Positions 33,220 to 42,666 of a stretch of 64,000 nt of DNA are shown piece by piece. Source of the stretch: Streptomyces sp. Je 1-332 (GTDB taxonomy: Bacteria > Actinomycetota > Actinomycetes > Streptomycetales > Streptomycetaceae). The DNA lies in contig NZ_CP160402.1 in the NCBI RefSeq assembly GCF_040730185.1, positions 3,348,001 to 3,412,000 of the forward strand. The letters are read 5' to 3'. The position numbers and the translations under genes are program-made. The notes under the pieces are model-generated. The model was not told the DNA's origin, did no database searches, and worked only from the letters and a program-made list of their open reading frames with translations. Every line of letters begins with the position of its first letter. Positions within the stretch are counted from its first letter, which is position 1.

Positions 33220-36200
33220 CTACGACCCCACGATCGTCGTCAGGAACTCCCCGACCCAGCCGAGGAGTTCACGCCCCACCAACGGCTTCCCGCCGACCTT
33301 GGCCGTCTTCGGGCGCGGCACGAGCAGCTGCTGGGCGTTGGCCTTGATGACCGTGCCGGGGTAGAGCCGCTTGAGGCGCAGCTCCTGCGACTCCCGCAGC
33401 TCCACCGGGGCGAACCGGATGTTGTTGCCCTGGAGCACGATCTCGCCGACCGAGCACGCGCGGGCCAGCATGCGCAGGCCCGCCACCAGCAGGAGGTTCT
33501 CCACGGGCTCGGGCAACTTGCCGTAGCGGTCGGTGAGTTCCTCGCGCACCGCCTTGACGTCCTGCTCGCTGCTCGCGGACGCGATCGAGCGGTAGGCCGC
33601 CAGGCGCAGCCGCTCCCCGGGGGCGTAGTCGTGCGGGACGTGCGCGTCGACCGGCAGCTCGACCTTGACCTCCAGCGGCGGCTCCTCCTCCACGCCGCCC
33701 TCCAGGGACGCGCGGTAGTCGGCCACCGCCTCGCCCACCATGCGGACGTAGAGGTCGAAACCGACGCCCGCGATGTGACCCGACTGTTCGCCGCCCAGGA
33801 GGTTGCCCGCGCCGCGAATCTCCAGGTCCTTCATCGCCACGTACATGCCCGCGCCCATCTCCGTGTGCTGGGCGATGGTCGCCAGGCGCTCGTGGGCGGT
33901 CTCCGTGAGGGGCTTCTCCGGCGGGTAGAGGAAGTAGGAGTAGCCGCGCTCACGGCCACGGCCGACACGGCCGCGCAACTGGTGGAGCTGGGAGAGGCCG
34001 AAGTTGTCGCCGCGTTCGACGATGAGGGTGTTGGCGTTGGAGATGTCGATGCCCGACTCGACGATCGTCGTCGAGACGAGCACGTCGAACTTCTTCTCCC
34101 AGAAGTCCACCACCACTTGTTCCAGGGCCTGTTCGGACATCTGGCCGTGCGCGGTGGCGATGCGGGCCTCGGGGACGATGTCCCGCAGCCGGGCCGCCGC
34201 GCGGTCGATGGACTCGACGCGGTTGTGGATGTAGAAGACCTGGCCCTCGCGGAGCAGTTCGCGGCGGATGGCCGCGCCGATCTGCTTCTCCTCGTAAGGG
34301 CCGACGAAGGTCAGGACGGGGTGGCGCTCCTCGGGGGGCGTGGTGATGGTCGACATCTCGCGGATGCCGGTCACGGCCATTTCGAGCGTACGGGGAATGG
34401 GGGTGGCCGACATGGTCAGGACGTCGACGTTGGCCCGCAGCTTCTTCAGCTGTTCCTTGTGCTCGACGCCGAAGCGCTGCTCCTCGTCGACGATGACCAG
34501 GCCCAGGTCCTTGAACTTCGTCTCGGACGAGAAGAGGCGGTGCGTGCCGATGACGATGTCGACCGAGCCGTCACGCAGGCCCTCCAGGGTGGCCTTGGAC
34601 TCGGTCTCCGTCTGGAAGCGGCTCAACGCCCGCACCTTGACGGGGAATTGGGAGTACCGCTCGCTGAAGGTGCCGAAGTGCTGCTGCACGAGCAGCGTCG
34701 TCGGGACCAGGACCGCGACCTGCTTGCCGTCCTGGACCGCCTTGAAGGCGGCGCGGACCGCGATCTCCGTCTTGCCGTAGCCGACGTCGCCACAGATCAG
34801 GCGGTCCATCGGGACCGTCTTCTCCATGTCGTCCTTCACCTCGGCGATGGTGGTCAGCTGGTCGGGCGTCTCCACGTACGGGAAGGCGTCCTCCAGCTCG
34901 CGCTGCCAGGGGGTGTCGGGGGCGAAGGCGTGGCCGGGGGCCGCCATGCGGGCGGAGTACAGCTTGATGAGGTCGGCGGCGATCTCCTTGACCGCCTTCT
35001 TCGCGCGCGCCTTCGTCTTCGTCCAGTCGGCGCCGCCCAGGCGGTGCAGCGTGGGGGCCTCGCCGCCGACGTACTTGGTGATCTGCTCCAGCTGGTCGGT
35101 GGGGATGTAGAGGCGGTCGCCGGGCTGGCCGCGCTTGGCGGGGGCGTACTCCACGACCAGGTACTCGCGGGTGGCGCCCTGGACGGTGCGCTGCACCATC
35201 TCGATGTAGCGGCCGACGCCGTGCTGCTCGTGGACGATGTAGTCGCCGGCCTCCAGGGTCAGCGGGTCGATCGTCTTGCGGCGGCGGGCGGGCATCCGCT
35301 GGCCGTCCTTGCCGGCCGCCTTCTGGCCGGAGAGGTCGGTCTCGGTGAGGACGGCGAGCTTGAGCGCCGGGTCGATGAAGCCGTAGTCGATCGAGCCGCA
35401 CGTGACGTGCACGAGGGAGGGCGTGAGCTCGGCGAGCTCCGCGTCGAGGCGGGCCGCGATGCCCTCGCCGCCCAGGACCTCCACGGTGCGGGCGGCCGGT
35501 CCGTGGCCCTCGGTCACGTAGACGGTGCGCCAGCCGTCGGCGAGCCAGCCCTTGGTGTCGGCGAGGGCCTTCGCGGTGTCGCCGCGGTAGGTCTCGGTGG
35601 CGTGCATGCCGAGCTTGAGGGTGTCGCCCGCCGCGTCAGCGGCAAATGTCGCCGTAAGATCTTCGTCGGCGGCGAACGGCGAGACCGACCACCACATCAT
35701 GCCGAGGTCGCTCGCGTGGTCGCGCACGTCCGCGATGCCCCACAGGGAGGCCGCGCCCACGTCGATGGGAGCGTCACCGCCACCGGCGGTCGCCGCCCAG
35801 CTGGCCTGGAGGAACTCCTGGCTGGTCGCCACCAGGTCGGCGGCCCGGGTCCGCACGCGCTCGGGATCGCAGACCACGGCCATGCTGTCCTGCGGCAGTA
35901 CGTCGAGCAGCAGCTCCATGTCGTCGACCAGGACCGGCGCGAGGGACTCCATGCCCTCGACGGCGATGCCCTCGGCGATCTTCCCGAGCAGTTCGCCGAG
36001 CTCCGGGTGCTGCTCGGCGAGGGTGGCGGCACGTTCCCGTACGTCGTCGGTGAGGAGCAGCTCGCGGCAGGGCGGGGCCCACAGGCCGTGCTCGGCGACT
36101 TCGAGGGAGCGCTGGTCGGCGACCTTGAAGTAACGGATCTCCTCGACGTCGTCGCCCCAGAACTCGACGCGGAGGGGGTGTTCCTCGGTCGGCGGGAAGA

Positions 36201-36774
36201 CGTCCAGGATGCCGCCGCGCACGGCGAACTCGCCACGCTTCTCGACCAGCTCCACCCGGGAGTACGCGGCTGCCGCGAGGGCCTCAACGGTGTCGTTCAG
36301 GTCCACGCTCTCGCCGGTGCGCAGGGCCACGGGCTCCAGGTCGCCCAGGCCCTTGACCTGCGGCTGGAGCACCGAGCGCACGGGGGCGACGATGACGGAG
36401 ACGGGGCCCGTCTCGGGGTCGTCGGGGCGCGGGTGGGCAAGGCGGCGCAGGACGGCGAGGCGGCGGCCGACGGTGTCGGAGCGGGGGGAGAGGCGCTCGT
36501 GCGGGAGCGTCTCCCAGGAGGGGTACTCCACGACGCCGTCCGGCGGGATGATCGTGCGCAGGGCTGCCGCCAGGTCCTCGGCCTCGCGGCCGGTCGCCGT
36601 CACGGCGAGAACGGTGCGGTTCGTCTCACGGGCGAGGGCGGCGACCGCGAAGGGCCGGGCGGCGGGCGGGCCGACCAGGTCGACGTGCATGCGGTTGCCG
36701 TCGGTCGCGGCCTTGACCGCTTCGGCGAGTGCGGAGTCCTTGACGACAGCGTCGAGCAGACCGTGCAGGCTCAT
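33220..36774 (-). CDS. mfd: Transcription-repair coupling factor
   Basis: 1184 residues, normal for Mfd. It removes RNA polymerase stalled at DNA lesions and recruits UvrA. The N-terminal UvrB-like region has VVEYPSWETLPHERLSP. The RNA-polymerase interaction domain (about 490-570) includes YIVHEQHGVGRYIEM. The translocase has Walker A GDVGYGKTEIAVRAAF and DEEQRFGVEHKEQLK, with the TRG region and helicase motif VI QLRGRVGRGRERGY. A C-terminal D7-like domain completes it. The ATG at 36774 begins MSLHGLLDAVVKDSAL. Confidence 0.96.
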   Translation of the reverse strand: MSLHGLLDAVVKDSALAEAVKAATDGNRMHVDLVGPPAARPFAVAALARETNRTVLAVTATGREAEDLAAALRTIIPPDGVVEYPSWETLPHERLSPRSDTVGRRLAVLRRLAHPRPDDPETGPVSVIVAPVRSVLQPQVKGLGDLEPVALRTGESVDLNDTVEALAAAAYSRVELVEKRGEFAVRGGILDVFPPTEEHPLRVEFWGDDVEEIRYFKVADQRSLEVAEHGLWAPPCRELLLTDDVRERAATLAEQHPELGELLGKIAEGIAVEGMESLAPVLVDDMELLLDVLPQDSMAVVCDPERVRTRAADLVATSQEFLQASWAATAGGGDAPIDVGAASLWGIADVRDHASDLGMMWWSVSPFAADEDLTATFAADAAGDTLKLGMHATETYRGDTAKALADTKGWLADGWRTVYVTEGHGPAARTVEVLGGEGIAARLDAELAELTPSLVHVTCGSIDYGFIDPALKLAVLTETDLSGQKAAGKDGQRMPARRRKTIDPLTLEAGDYIVHEQHGVGRYIEMVQRTVQGATREYLVVEYAPAKRGQPGDRLYIPTDQLEQITKYVGGEAPTLHRLGGADWTKTKARAKKAVKEIAADLIKLYSARMAAPGHAFAPDTPWQRELEDAFPYVETPDQLTTIAEVKDDMEKTVPMDRLICGDVGYGKTEIAVRAAFKAVQDGKQVAVLVPTTLLVQQHFGTFSERYSQFPVKVRALSRFQTETESKATLEGLRDGSVDIVIGTHRLFSSETKFKDLGLVIVDEEQRFGVEHKEQLKKLRANVDVLTMSATPIPRTLEMAVTGIREMSTITTPPEERHPVLTFVGPYEEKQIGAAIRRELLREGQVFYIHNRVESIDRAAARLRDIVPEARIATAHGQMSEQALEQVVVDFWEKKFDVLVSTTIVESGIDISNANTLIVERGDNFGLSQLHQLRGRVGRGRERGYSYFLYPPEKPLTETAHERLATIAQHTEMGAGMYVAMKDLEIRGAGNLLGGEQSGHIAGVGFDLYVRMVGEAVADYRASLEGGVEEEPPLEVKVELPVDAHVPHDYAPGERLRLAAYRSIASASSEQDVKAVREELTDRYGKLPEPVENLLLVAGLRMLARACSVGEIVLQGNNIRFAPVELRESQELRLKRLYPGTVIKANAQQLLVPRPKTAKVGGKPLVGRELLGWVGEFLTTIVGS

Positions 36775-36905
36775 GTGGGCTTTCGCTTTCCGTCCAGGTT
36801 CCAGGGCGCGCGGGGGCAACGCGAACCGCCCGGCACGTCGCACGGGCCGGGGATCTCCAGCGTACGACTCCGGACTGACAGCCGCTGCACGGAAAGTGCT
36901 TATCC

Positions 36906-36927
36906 AGCCCGTCCGGCGTTTGAGGAC
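36906..36927. repeat. Dispersed intergenic repeat, family 2, copy 2
   Basis: AGCCCGTCCGGCGTTTGAGGAC, the reverse complement of 28449-28470. It is followed by GC-rich inverted sequence CCGGGGTCCGGGGCGGAGCC. It lies between mfd and the second ABC exporter. Confidence 0.8.
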
Positions 36928-36940
36928 CGGGGTCCGGGGC

Positions 36941-36980
36941 GGAGCCCCGGGAACGGCGCGGGAGCCCCGGGAACGGCGCG
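36941..36980. repeat. Perfect 20-bp tandem duplication
   Basis: GGAGCCCCGGGAACGGCGCG occurs twice head to tail (36941-36960 and 36961-36980) without a mismatch, directly after the family 2 repeat. It may be a recent slippage event or part of a longer composite element. Confidence 0.9.
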
Positions 36981-37013
36981 GCGGCCGGAGGAGGCAGAAC
37001 CGGGCGCACACGA

Positions 37014-37050
37014 ATCGGCCCCCGGCAGGCGATGCCTGCCGGGGGCCGAT
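37014..37050 (-). terminator. Terminator of the second ABC exporter operon
   Basis: A perfect 17-bp stem (37014-37030 with 37034-37050) has a three-base loop. A second small hairpin, CTCCCG/CGGGAG, lies at 37051-37073. Together they directly follow the permease stop codon on the minus strand. Confidence 0.85.
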
Positions 37051-37073
37051 CTCCCGCACCCCCGTAGCGGGAG

Positions 37074-39659
37074 CTACTCCGTGGCGATGGCGTTCAGGAC
37101 GTTCATCCGGCCCGCCCTGAAGGCGGGGACCAGCGCCGCGAACAGGCCCACGAAGGCCGAGCCGATGAAGACGGTGATGATCGTCGGCCAGGGGATCTCC
37201 AGGACCTTCAGGCCCTCCAGGGCGAGCAGCTTCTGGGCCGTCGCACCCCAGCCCATGCCGAGGCCGAGGCCGAGCAGGGCGCCGAAGAGGGCGATGACCA
37301 CCGACTCCAGGCGGATCATGCGGCGCAGCTGGCGGCGCGAGAGGCCGATCGCCCGCATCAGGCCGATCTCACGGGTCCGCTCGACCACCGACAGGGCGAG
37401 GGTGTTCACCACGCCCAGGATCGCGACGATGATCGCGAGGCCGAGCAGCCCGTAGACCATGTTCAGCATCTGGCCGACCTGGTCCTTCAGCGTCTGCTTG
37501 AAGTCGGTCTGGTCCATGACCTTGTACTGCGGGTAGTCGGCCATGGCCGCCTTCAGCGACTTGTACGCCGCGTCCTGCTGGCCCTTCTCCGCCTTGGCGA
37601 ACATGATCTCGTTCGGCGGCATCCGGTCGGCGGGCACGTACTTCGCGGCGGTCGAGATGTTCACGTACATCGCGCCCCCGTCGATCGTGGCGTCGCTCGA
37701 CGTGATGGCCCGGACCGTCATCTCGCCGGTCCTGCCGTGGTCGAAGGCGAGCTTCACCTTGTCGCCGACGGTGATGCCGTGGTCCTTGGCGAAGTCCTCA
37801 CCGACCGACATCGAGTCCGGCTTGTAGGCGTCGGCGAGCTTGCCGGCGACGGGCTCGCTGCGCAGGTCCTCGGCGTAGGTCGCGTCGGCGGCGCTCAGGC
37901 CGACCTTCTTCGCGGTCTTGCCGTTCGGGGCGGTCAGGTCCGCCTTGACGTCCTTGTACTGGGTGATGTGGGCGATGTGGTCGGCCTTCTCCAGGGACTT
38001 CGCGGCCTTCGGGGTGATCGCCTGTCCGTTGTCGGACTGGATGATGAAGTCCGCGCCGACCGACTTGTCGAGCTCGTCCGTGGCCGAGGCGACCATCGAG
38101 GAGCCGACCACCGACAGGCAGGCGACCAGCGCGAGGCCGATCATCAGGGCCGCCCCTGTAGCGCCGGTGCGGCGCGGGTTGCGCAGGGCGTTGCGCTCGG
38201 CCATCCGCCCGACGGGCCCGAACATCCGCAGGATCACGACGCTGATGACGCGGACCACGCCATTGGCGAGAACCGGGCCGATGACGACGAAGCCGATCAG
38301 GGTGAGGACGACGCCGCCGCCGAGGAAGAGCGATCCCTCGCTCGCCTTGTCCGCCTGGGAGGCGGTGTAGAGGCCGAAGACACCGGCGCCGGTGAGGACC
38401 AGGCCGATGACCGCGCGCAGGGCGCTCGCCTTGCCGTCGGCCGGTGTCCCGGCGTCACGCAGGGCTGCCATCGGGGAGACCTTGGCGGCTCGCCTGGCGG
38501 GGAGGTAGGCGGCGAGGACGGTGACGACGATGCCGAGGACCATGCCGACCACGGGCGTCGTCCACTTGACGGTGAGGTCCTGGGTGGACAGCTCCATGCC
38601 CATGCCGGACATGAGCTGCATCAGACCGACGGCCAGACCGACGCCCGCGCCGACGCCGAGGACCGAGCCGATGACGCCGAGCAGCAGCGCCTCGACGAGC
38701 ACCGAGCGGTTGACCTGCTTGCGGCTCGACCCGATGGCGCGCATCAGGCCGATCTCGCGGGTGCGCTGGGCGACCAGCATCGAGAAGGTGTTGATGATGA
38801 GGAAGATGCCGACGAGGAAGGCGATCCCGGCGAAGCCGAGCATCGCGTACTTCATGACGTCGAGGAAGCCGCTGACGCTCTTGCGGCCGTCGTCCGAGGT
38901 CTCCTGCTGCGTCCTGATCTTGTACGCGGAGGCCTCGGCGCCCATGGCCCCGGTGACGTTCCGCTTGAGCACCGCGTCACTGACGCCGGCGGCGGCCACC
39001 ACGTTGACCTGGGTGAACTTGCCGGTGGAGCCGATGAGTTCGCGCTGCGCGGTCGCCGTGTCGAAGTAGATGATCGCGGCGCCGGGGTTGGTCACCTTGA
39101 AGGTGGCTATGCCGGAGATCCTGGCGGTGTGGTCGCCGGAGACGGCGATCGTGCGCAGCTCGTCACCGATCTTGAGGTGGTGCTTGTCGGCGGTGTCGGA
39201 GTCGACCATCACCTCGGTGGGGCCGCGCGGGGCGTGCCCGGAGGTGATGTCCATCGAGCGCTTGTCGTTGTCCGTCCAGTTGCCGGCGATGGTCGGGCCG
39301 CCGCCGGTCGGACCCACGTTCTTCTTCTCGGAGTTGACCACGGTGACGGCGGTGCTGCTGACCGCGCCCTGCGCCGACTTCACCCCGTCGGCCTTCTTCG
39401 CCCGCTCTACTGCCGATGCGGGAATCGACTCGGGCCGGCCGCTCTCCCCCGTCTCCCCCGTGTCCTTCGCGTCCTTGGACGTGACGGTGACGTCGGCTGA
39501 CGTCGCGGCGAAGAGCTTGTCGAACGTCGTGTTCATCGTGTCGGAGAAGACGAGCGTGCCGCAGACGAACGCCACCGACAGGACCACGGCCACGGCGGAG
39601 AGCGCCATGCGGCCCTTGTGCGCGAAGAAGTTGCGCATCGAGGTCTTGAGGACGCTCAT
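37074..39659 (-). CDS. ABC transporter permease, FtsX/MacB type
   Basis: 861 residues with the same plan as the permease at 15283-17790. There is an N-terminal membrane helix (MRNFFAHKGRMALSAVAVVLSVAFVCG), an extracytoplasmic domain, and a first FtsX bundle with MLVAQRTREIGLMRAIGSSRKQV. A second external domain (about 545-710) leads to a C-terminal bundle with SVVERTREIGLMRAIGLSRRQL. The N-terminal external domain has low-complexity Asp/Lys/Glu/Thr stretches (KDAKDTGETGESG). It overlaps the ATPase gene by four bases. The substrate is unknown. Confidence 0.9.
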   Translation of the reverse strand: MSVLKTSMRNFFAHKGRMALSAVAVVLSVAFVCGTLVFSDTMNTTFDKLFAATSADVTVTSKDAKDTGETGESGRPESIPASAVERAKKADGVKSAQGAVSSTAVTVVNSEKKNVGPTGGGPTIAGNWTDNDKRSMDITSGHAPRGPTEVMVDSDTADKHHLKIGDELRTIAVSGDHTARISGIATFKVTNPGAAIIYFDTATAQRELIGSTGKFTQVNVVAAAGVSDAVLKRNVTGAMGAEASAYKIRTQQETSDDGRKSVSGFLDVMKYAMLGFAGIAFLVGIFLIINTFSMLVAQRTREIGLMRAIGSSRKQVNRSVLVEALLLGVIGSVLGVGAGVGLAVGLMQLMSGMGMELSTQDLTVKWTTPVVGMVLGIVVTVLAAYLPARRAAKVSPMAALRDAGTPADGKASALRAVIGLVLTGAGVFGLYTASQADKASEGSLFLGGGVVLTLIGFVVIGPVLANGVVRVISVVILRMFGPVGRMAERNALRNPRRTGATGAALMIGLALVACLSVVGSSMVASATDELDKSVGADFIIQSDNGQAITPKAAKSLEKADHIAHITQYKDVKADLTAPNGKTAKKVGLSAADATYAEDLRSEPVAGKLADAYKPDSMSVGEDFAKDHGITVGDKVKLAFDHGRTGEMTVRAITSSDATIDGGAMYVNISTAAKYVPADRMPPNEIMFAKAEKGQQDAAYKSLKAAMADYPQYKVMDQTDFKQTLKDQVGQMLNMVYGLLGLAIIVAILGVVNTLALSVVERTREIGLMRAIGLSRRQLRRMIRLESVVIALFGALLGLGLGMGWGATAQKLLALEGLKVLEIPWPTIITVFIGSAFVGLFAALVPAFRAGRMNVLNAIATE

Positions 39660-40444
39660 GACGTACGCCCCCGGGCGTCGAAGTCCTTCATGCGGTCAAG
39701 GACGCTCTCGGCGGTGGGCGAGTACATCTCGTCCACGATCCGGCCGTCCGCGAGATACAGCACCCGGTCCGCGTACGAGGCGGCCACCGGGTCGTGCGTG
39801 ACCATCACGATGGTCTGCCCGAGCTCGGTCACCGACTTGCGCAGGAAGCCCAACACCTCCGCACCCGCACGGGAGTCGAGGTTTCCGGTCGGCTCGTCAC
39901 CGAAGATGATCTCGGGGCGCGCGGCCAGGGCGCGGGCCACGGCGACGCGCTGCTGCTGGCCGCCGGAGAGCTCGGTCGGGCGGTGCTTGAGGCGGCCCGC
40001 GAGACCGACGGTCTCCACGACCTGGTCCAGCCAGCCGCGGTCGGGCTTGCGGCCCGCGATGTCCATCGGGAGCGTGATGTTCTCGATGGCGTTGAGCGTG
40101 GGCAGGAGGTTGAACGCCTGGAAGATGAAGCCGATCCGGTCCCGGCGAAGCTGCGTGAGCTTCTTGTCCTTCAGGCCGGTGATCTCGGTCTCGTCGAGGT
40201 AGATCTGCCCGGAGGACACGGTGTCCAGGCCCGCGAGGCAGTGCATCAGGGTCGACTTGCCGGAGCCGGAGGGACCCATGATCGCGGTGAACTGCCCGCG
40301 GGCGATGTCCACGTCGATCTCGTCGAGCGCGACGACCCGGGTCTCCCCGGACCCGTACGCCTTCACGACCTGGCGCGCCCGTGCCGCCACGGCCGTACGC
40401 CCTCCAGTGCCCCCGTGCCTGGGAATGGTTACAGCCGATGTCAC
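39656..40444 (-). CDS. ABC transporter ATP-binding protein (MacB/LolD type)
   Basis: 262 residues from GTG at 40444, with GGAG seven bases upstream. Walker A is GPSGSGKST, the signature is LSGGQQQR, Walker B is IIFGDEP, and the H-loop is in VMVTHD. It is strikingly similar to the ATPase at 14401-15171, sharing FIFQAFNLLPTL, NITLPMDIAGRKPD and RLKHRPTELSGG, down to the same terminal RTS. The two systems are therefore recent paralogues. Its stop overlaps the permease start by four bases. Confidence 0.93.
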   Translation of the reverse strand: MTSAVTIPRHGGTGGRTAVAARARQVVKAYGSGETRVVALDEIDVDIARGQFTAIMGPSGSGKSTLMHCLAGLDTVSSGQIYLDETEITGLKDKKLTQLRRDRIGFIFQAFNLLPTLNAIENITLPMDIAGRKPDRGWLDQVVETVGLAGRLKHRPTELSGGQQQRVAVARALAARPEIIFGDEPTGNLDSRAGAEVLGFLRKSVTELGQTIVMVTHDPVAASYADRVLYLADGRIVDEMYSPTAESVLDRMKDFDARGRTS

Positions 40445-40926
40445 GGTATGTCTCCTCAGTCGGTTACGCGGTGGATCAGGTGTGCTCGGACGTGTTCGCC
40501 GCGCATAAAGAGTCTGGTCGTCCGACGGCCCCTGCGCCCTGGTGCCCAGCGCAGTCTTCTGCTGGGGAAAACCCCACCCCCGAAGGTGTGGCTGGTCCGA
40601 CCCGAGGTCTCCCCCGAGTGCGCCCCGAGGTCTCCCCCGAGCGCGCCCCGAGGCGCTCCCCCAAGTGCGCCCCGAGGCACTCCCGCTGCCGCCCCGTCGG
40701 CATAAAGCCAATCTAAGAAGCGGCAGGGGCCTTCTCATCCTCCGGCGGTACGAACGCTCCCCGGTCCGTAGTACGGAGGTTCCCCTAGGGGATCTCCACC
40801 TCCCGGGGGAGCGGTTCTCGGGGCCGCTCCTCCCTCCTGCCGACCGGACACCGGCCCACCAGCCAGGATGCTCACCACCCCTGCCCCGGACGCACATCGG
40901 GTGAGAAGGTGGCCGGAAGCAATTAG
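40445..40926. other. Divergent intergenic region between ABC exporter and MFS gene
   Basis: 482 bases with no gene seen. It holds four imperfect tandem repeats (40601-40684). A palindrome TCCGTA-G-TACGGA at 40765-40777 could be an operator for the divergent MFS or ABC genes. GC-rich inverted segments such as CCCCTAGGGG (40783-40792) lie further right. Confidence 0.55.
40601..40684. repeat. Four imperfect 23-24 bp tandem repeats
   Basis: The core CCCGAGG recurs at 40601, 40624, 40647 and 40671. Each copy is followed by a variant of TCTCCCCCGAGTGCGC. The period is 23, 23 then 24 bases. No ribosome site or convincing coding frame is associated. Confidence 0.8.
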
Positions 40927-42543
40927 ATGCAGGGGGAAGGAAGTTCGGTGGGCGGCACAGGCGGCATACCCTCGGCCACGCGGGACACCCGGCGGCGCGG
41001 ACCCGTCGTCGCCGCCCTCATGCTCGCCATGGCGCTCGCCGCCCTCGACTCCACGATCGTCTCGACGGCCATCCCGCAGATCGTCGGCGACCTCGGCGGC
41101 TTCTCCGTCTTCTCCTGGCTCTTCTCCGGCTATCTGCTCGCCGTCACCGTCACCCTGCCCATCTACGGCAAGCTCTCCGACACCTTCGGCCGCAAGCCCG
41201 TCCTCATCGCGGGCAGCATCCTCTTCCTGATCGGCTCGGCCCTGTGCGCCGTGGCCTGGAACATGGCGGCGCTCATCGCCTTCCGCGTCGTCCAGGGGCT
41301 GGGCGGCGGCGCGCTCCAGGGGACGGTGCAGACCCTGGCCGCCGACCTCTACCCCCTCAAGGAACGCCCCAAGATCCAGGCGAAGTTGTCCACCGTATGG
41401 GCCGCCTCGTCGATCGCGGGGCCCGCGCTCGGCGGCCTGATCGCCGCGTACGCCGACTGGCGCTGGATCTTCCTGATCAACCTGCCCATCGGGGCGGTGG
41501 CGCTCTGGCTGATCGTGCGCCACCTGCACGAGCCGCAGCGCGCGGAGACCACCCGCGGGCGCACCGACTGGGCCGGCGCGTTCACCGTCTTCGCCTGCGG
41601 CGGCGTCCTGCTCACCGCGCTCGTGCAGGGCGGCGTCGCCTGGGGCTGGCTCTCCGCGCCGTCGCTCGCGCTGTTCGCGGGCGGGCTGCTGCTCGCCGGG
41701 GCCGTCGTGGTCATCGAGCGGCGCGCGGCGGAGCCGATCATCCCCGGCTGGGTCTGGCGCAGGCGCACCATCGCCGCGGTCAACCTCGCCCTGGGCGCGC
41801 TCGGCCTGCTGATGGTCGCGCCCACCGTCTTCCTGCCGACGTACGCCCAGTCCGTGCTCGGCCTCGCGCCGATCGCCGCCGGGTTCGTGCTCTCCGTGAT
41901 GACCCTGAGCTGGCCGGTCTCCGCCGCCCTGAGCCAGCACGTCTACCGCAGGCTGGGCTTTCGCGACACGGCGCTCATCGGCATCAGCGGCGCCGCGCTC
42001 TTCCTCTTCGCGTTCCCCTTCCTGCCCTACCCGGGGCAGGCCTGGCAGCCGGCGCTGCTCATGCTGCTTCTCGGCGCGGCGCTCGGCCTCTTCCAACTGC
42101 CGCTGATCGTCGGGGTGCAGTCCACCGTCGGCTGGTCCGAGCGCGGCACGGCCACCGCCTCCATCCTGTTCTGCCGCCAGATAGGCCAGACCCTGGGCGC
42201 CGCCCTCTTCGGCGCGGTCGCCAACGCGGTCCTCACCTCACGGCTCGGCGGCGCGGGCTCCCTGGACTCGGTGGCACACGCCCTGGAGAACACCACGGAC
42301 CCGGGCGCGGTCGCCGACCCCGAACGGCTGCGCCGCGCGGTCGACTCGGCGGTGGACACCGTGTACGTGGGGGCGGGGTGCGCGGCGGTGCTCGCACTCC
42401 TCGTACTGGTGTTCCTGGCCCCCCGGTGGTTTCCGGTAATCGGGGCGGAGACCCCGGAGAACGGCGAGGTGGGAGGCCCGGAGGGCAGCGGAAAGGCCGA
42501 ACTTGCCCCGCGCGAAAGCCCCCTGAACAGACCGGCCGAATAG
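40927..42543 (+). CDS. MFS drug exporter, DHA2 family (14 TM)
   Basis: 538 residues with 14 hydrophobic segments. The DHA2 signature is ALDSTIVSTAIPQIVGDL in helix 1, with motif A GKLSDTFGRKPVLI and the motif-C-like segment SIAGPALGGLI in helix 5. It exports drugs or secondary metabolites with proton influx. The start at ATG 40927 (GGAAG upstream) and the in-frame GTG at 40948 (GGAAGG upstream) are both plausible and differ by seven residues. No adjacent TetR or MarR is present, though a palindrome lies 150 bases upstream. Confidence 0.9.
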   Translation: MQGEGSSVGGTGGIPSATRDTRRRGPVVAALMLAMALAALDSTIVSTAIPQIVGDLGGFSVFSWLFSGYLLAVTVTLPIYGKLSDTFGRKPVLIAGSILFLIGSALCAVAWNMAALIAFRVVQGLGGGALQGTVQTLAADLYPLKERPKIQAKLSTVWAASSIAGPALGGLIAAYADWRWIFLINLPIGAVALWLIVRHLHEPQRAETTRGRTDWAGAFTVFACGGVLLTALVQGGVAWGWLSAPSLALFAGGLLLAGAVVVIERRAAEPIIPGWVWRRRTIAAVNLALGALGLLMVAPTVFLPTYAQSVLGLAPIAAGFVLSVMTLSWPVSAALSQHVYRRLGFRDTALIGISGAALFLFAFPFLPYPGQAWQPALLMLLLGAALGLFQLPLIVGVQSTVGWSERGTATASILFCRQIGQTLGAALFGAVANAVLTSRLGGAGSLDSVAHALENTTDPGAVADPERLRRAVDSAVDTVYVGAGCAAVLALLVLVFLAPRWFPVIGAETPENGEVGGPEGSGKAELAPRESPLNRPAE

Positions 42544-42666
42544 ACCGACCAACCAGTATGGGAAAAACCCTTCGCGGCCGCGCTACTTACCAGTAGCGTG
42601 CTCGGTCCTCACCTCTCGCTCCCTGCGGTCCCGCACCGGACCGACGCCGCGCAAGGAGAACCCGGG

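Noticed and set aside
33631..37455. Plus-strand open frame of about 1270 codons opposite mfd
   Set aside because: Mfd motifs are unambiguous on the minus strand. The opposite frame has biased, low-complexity composition typical of a shadow.
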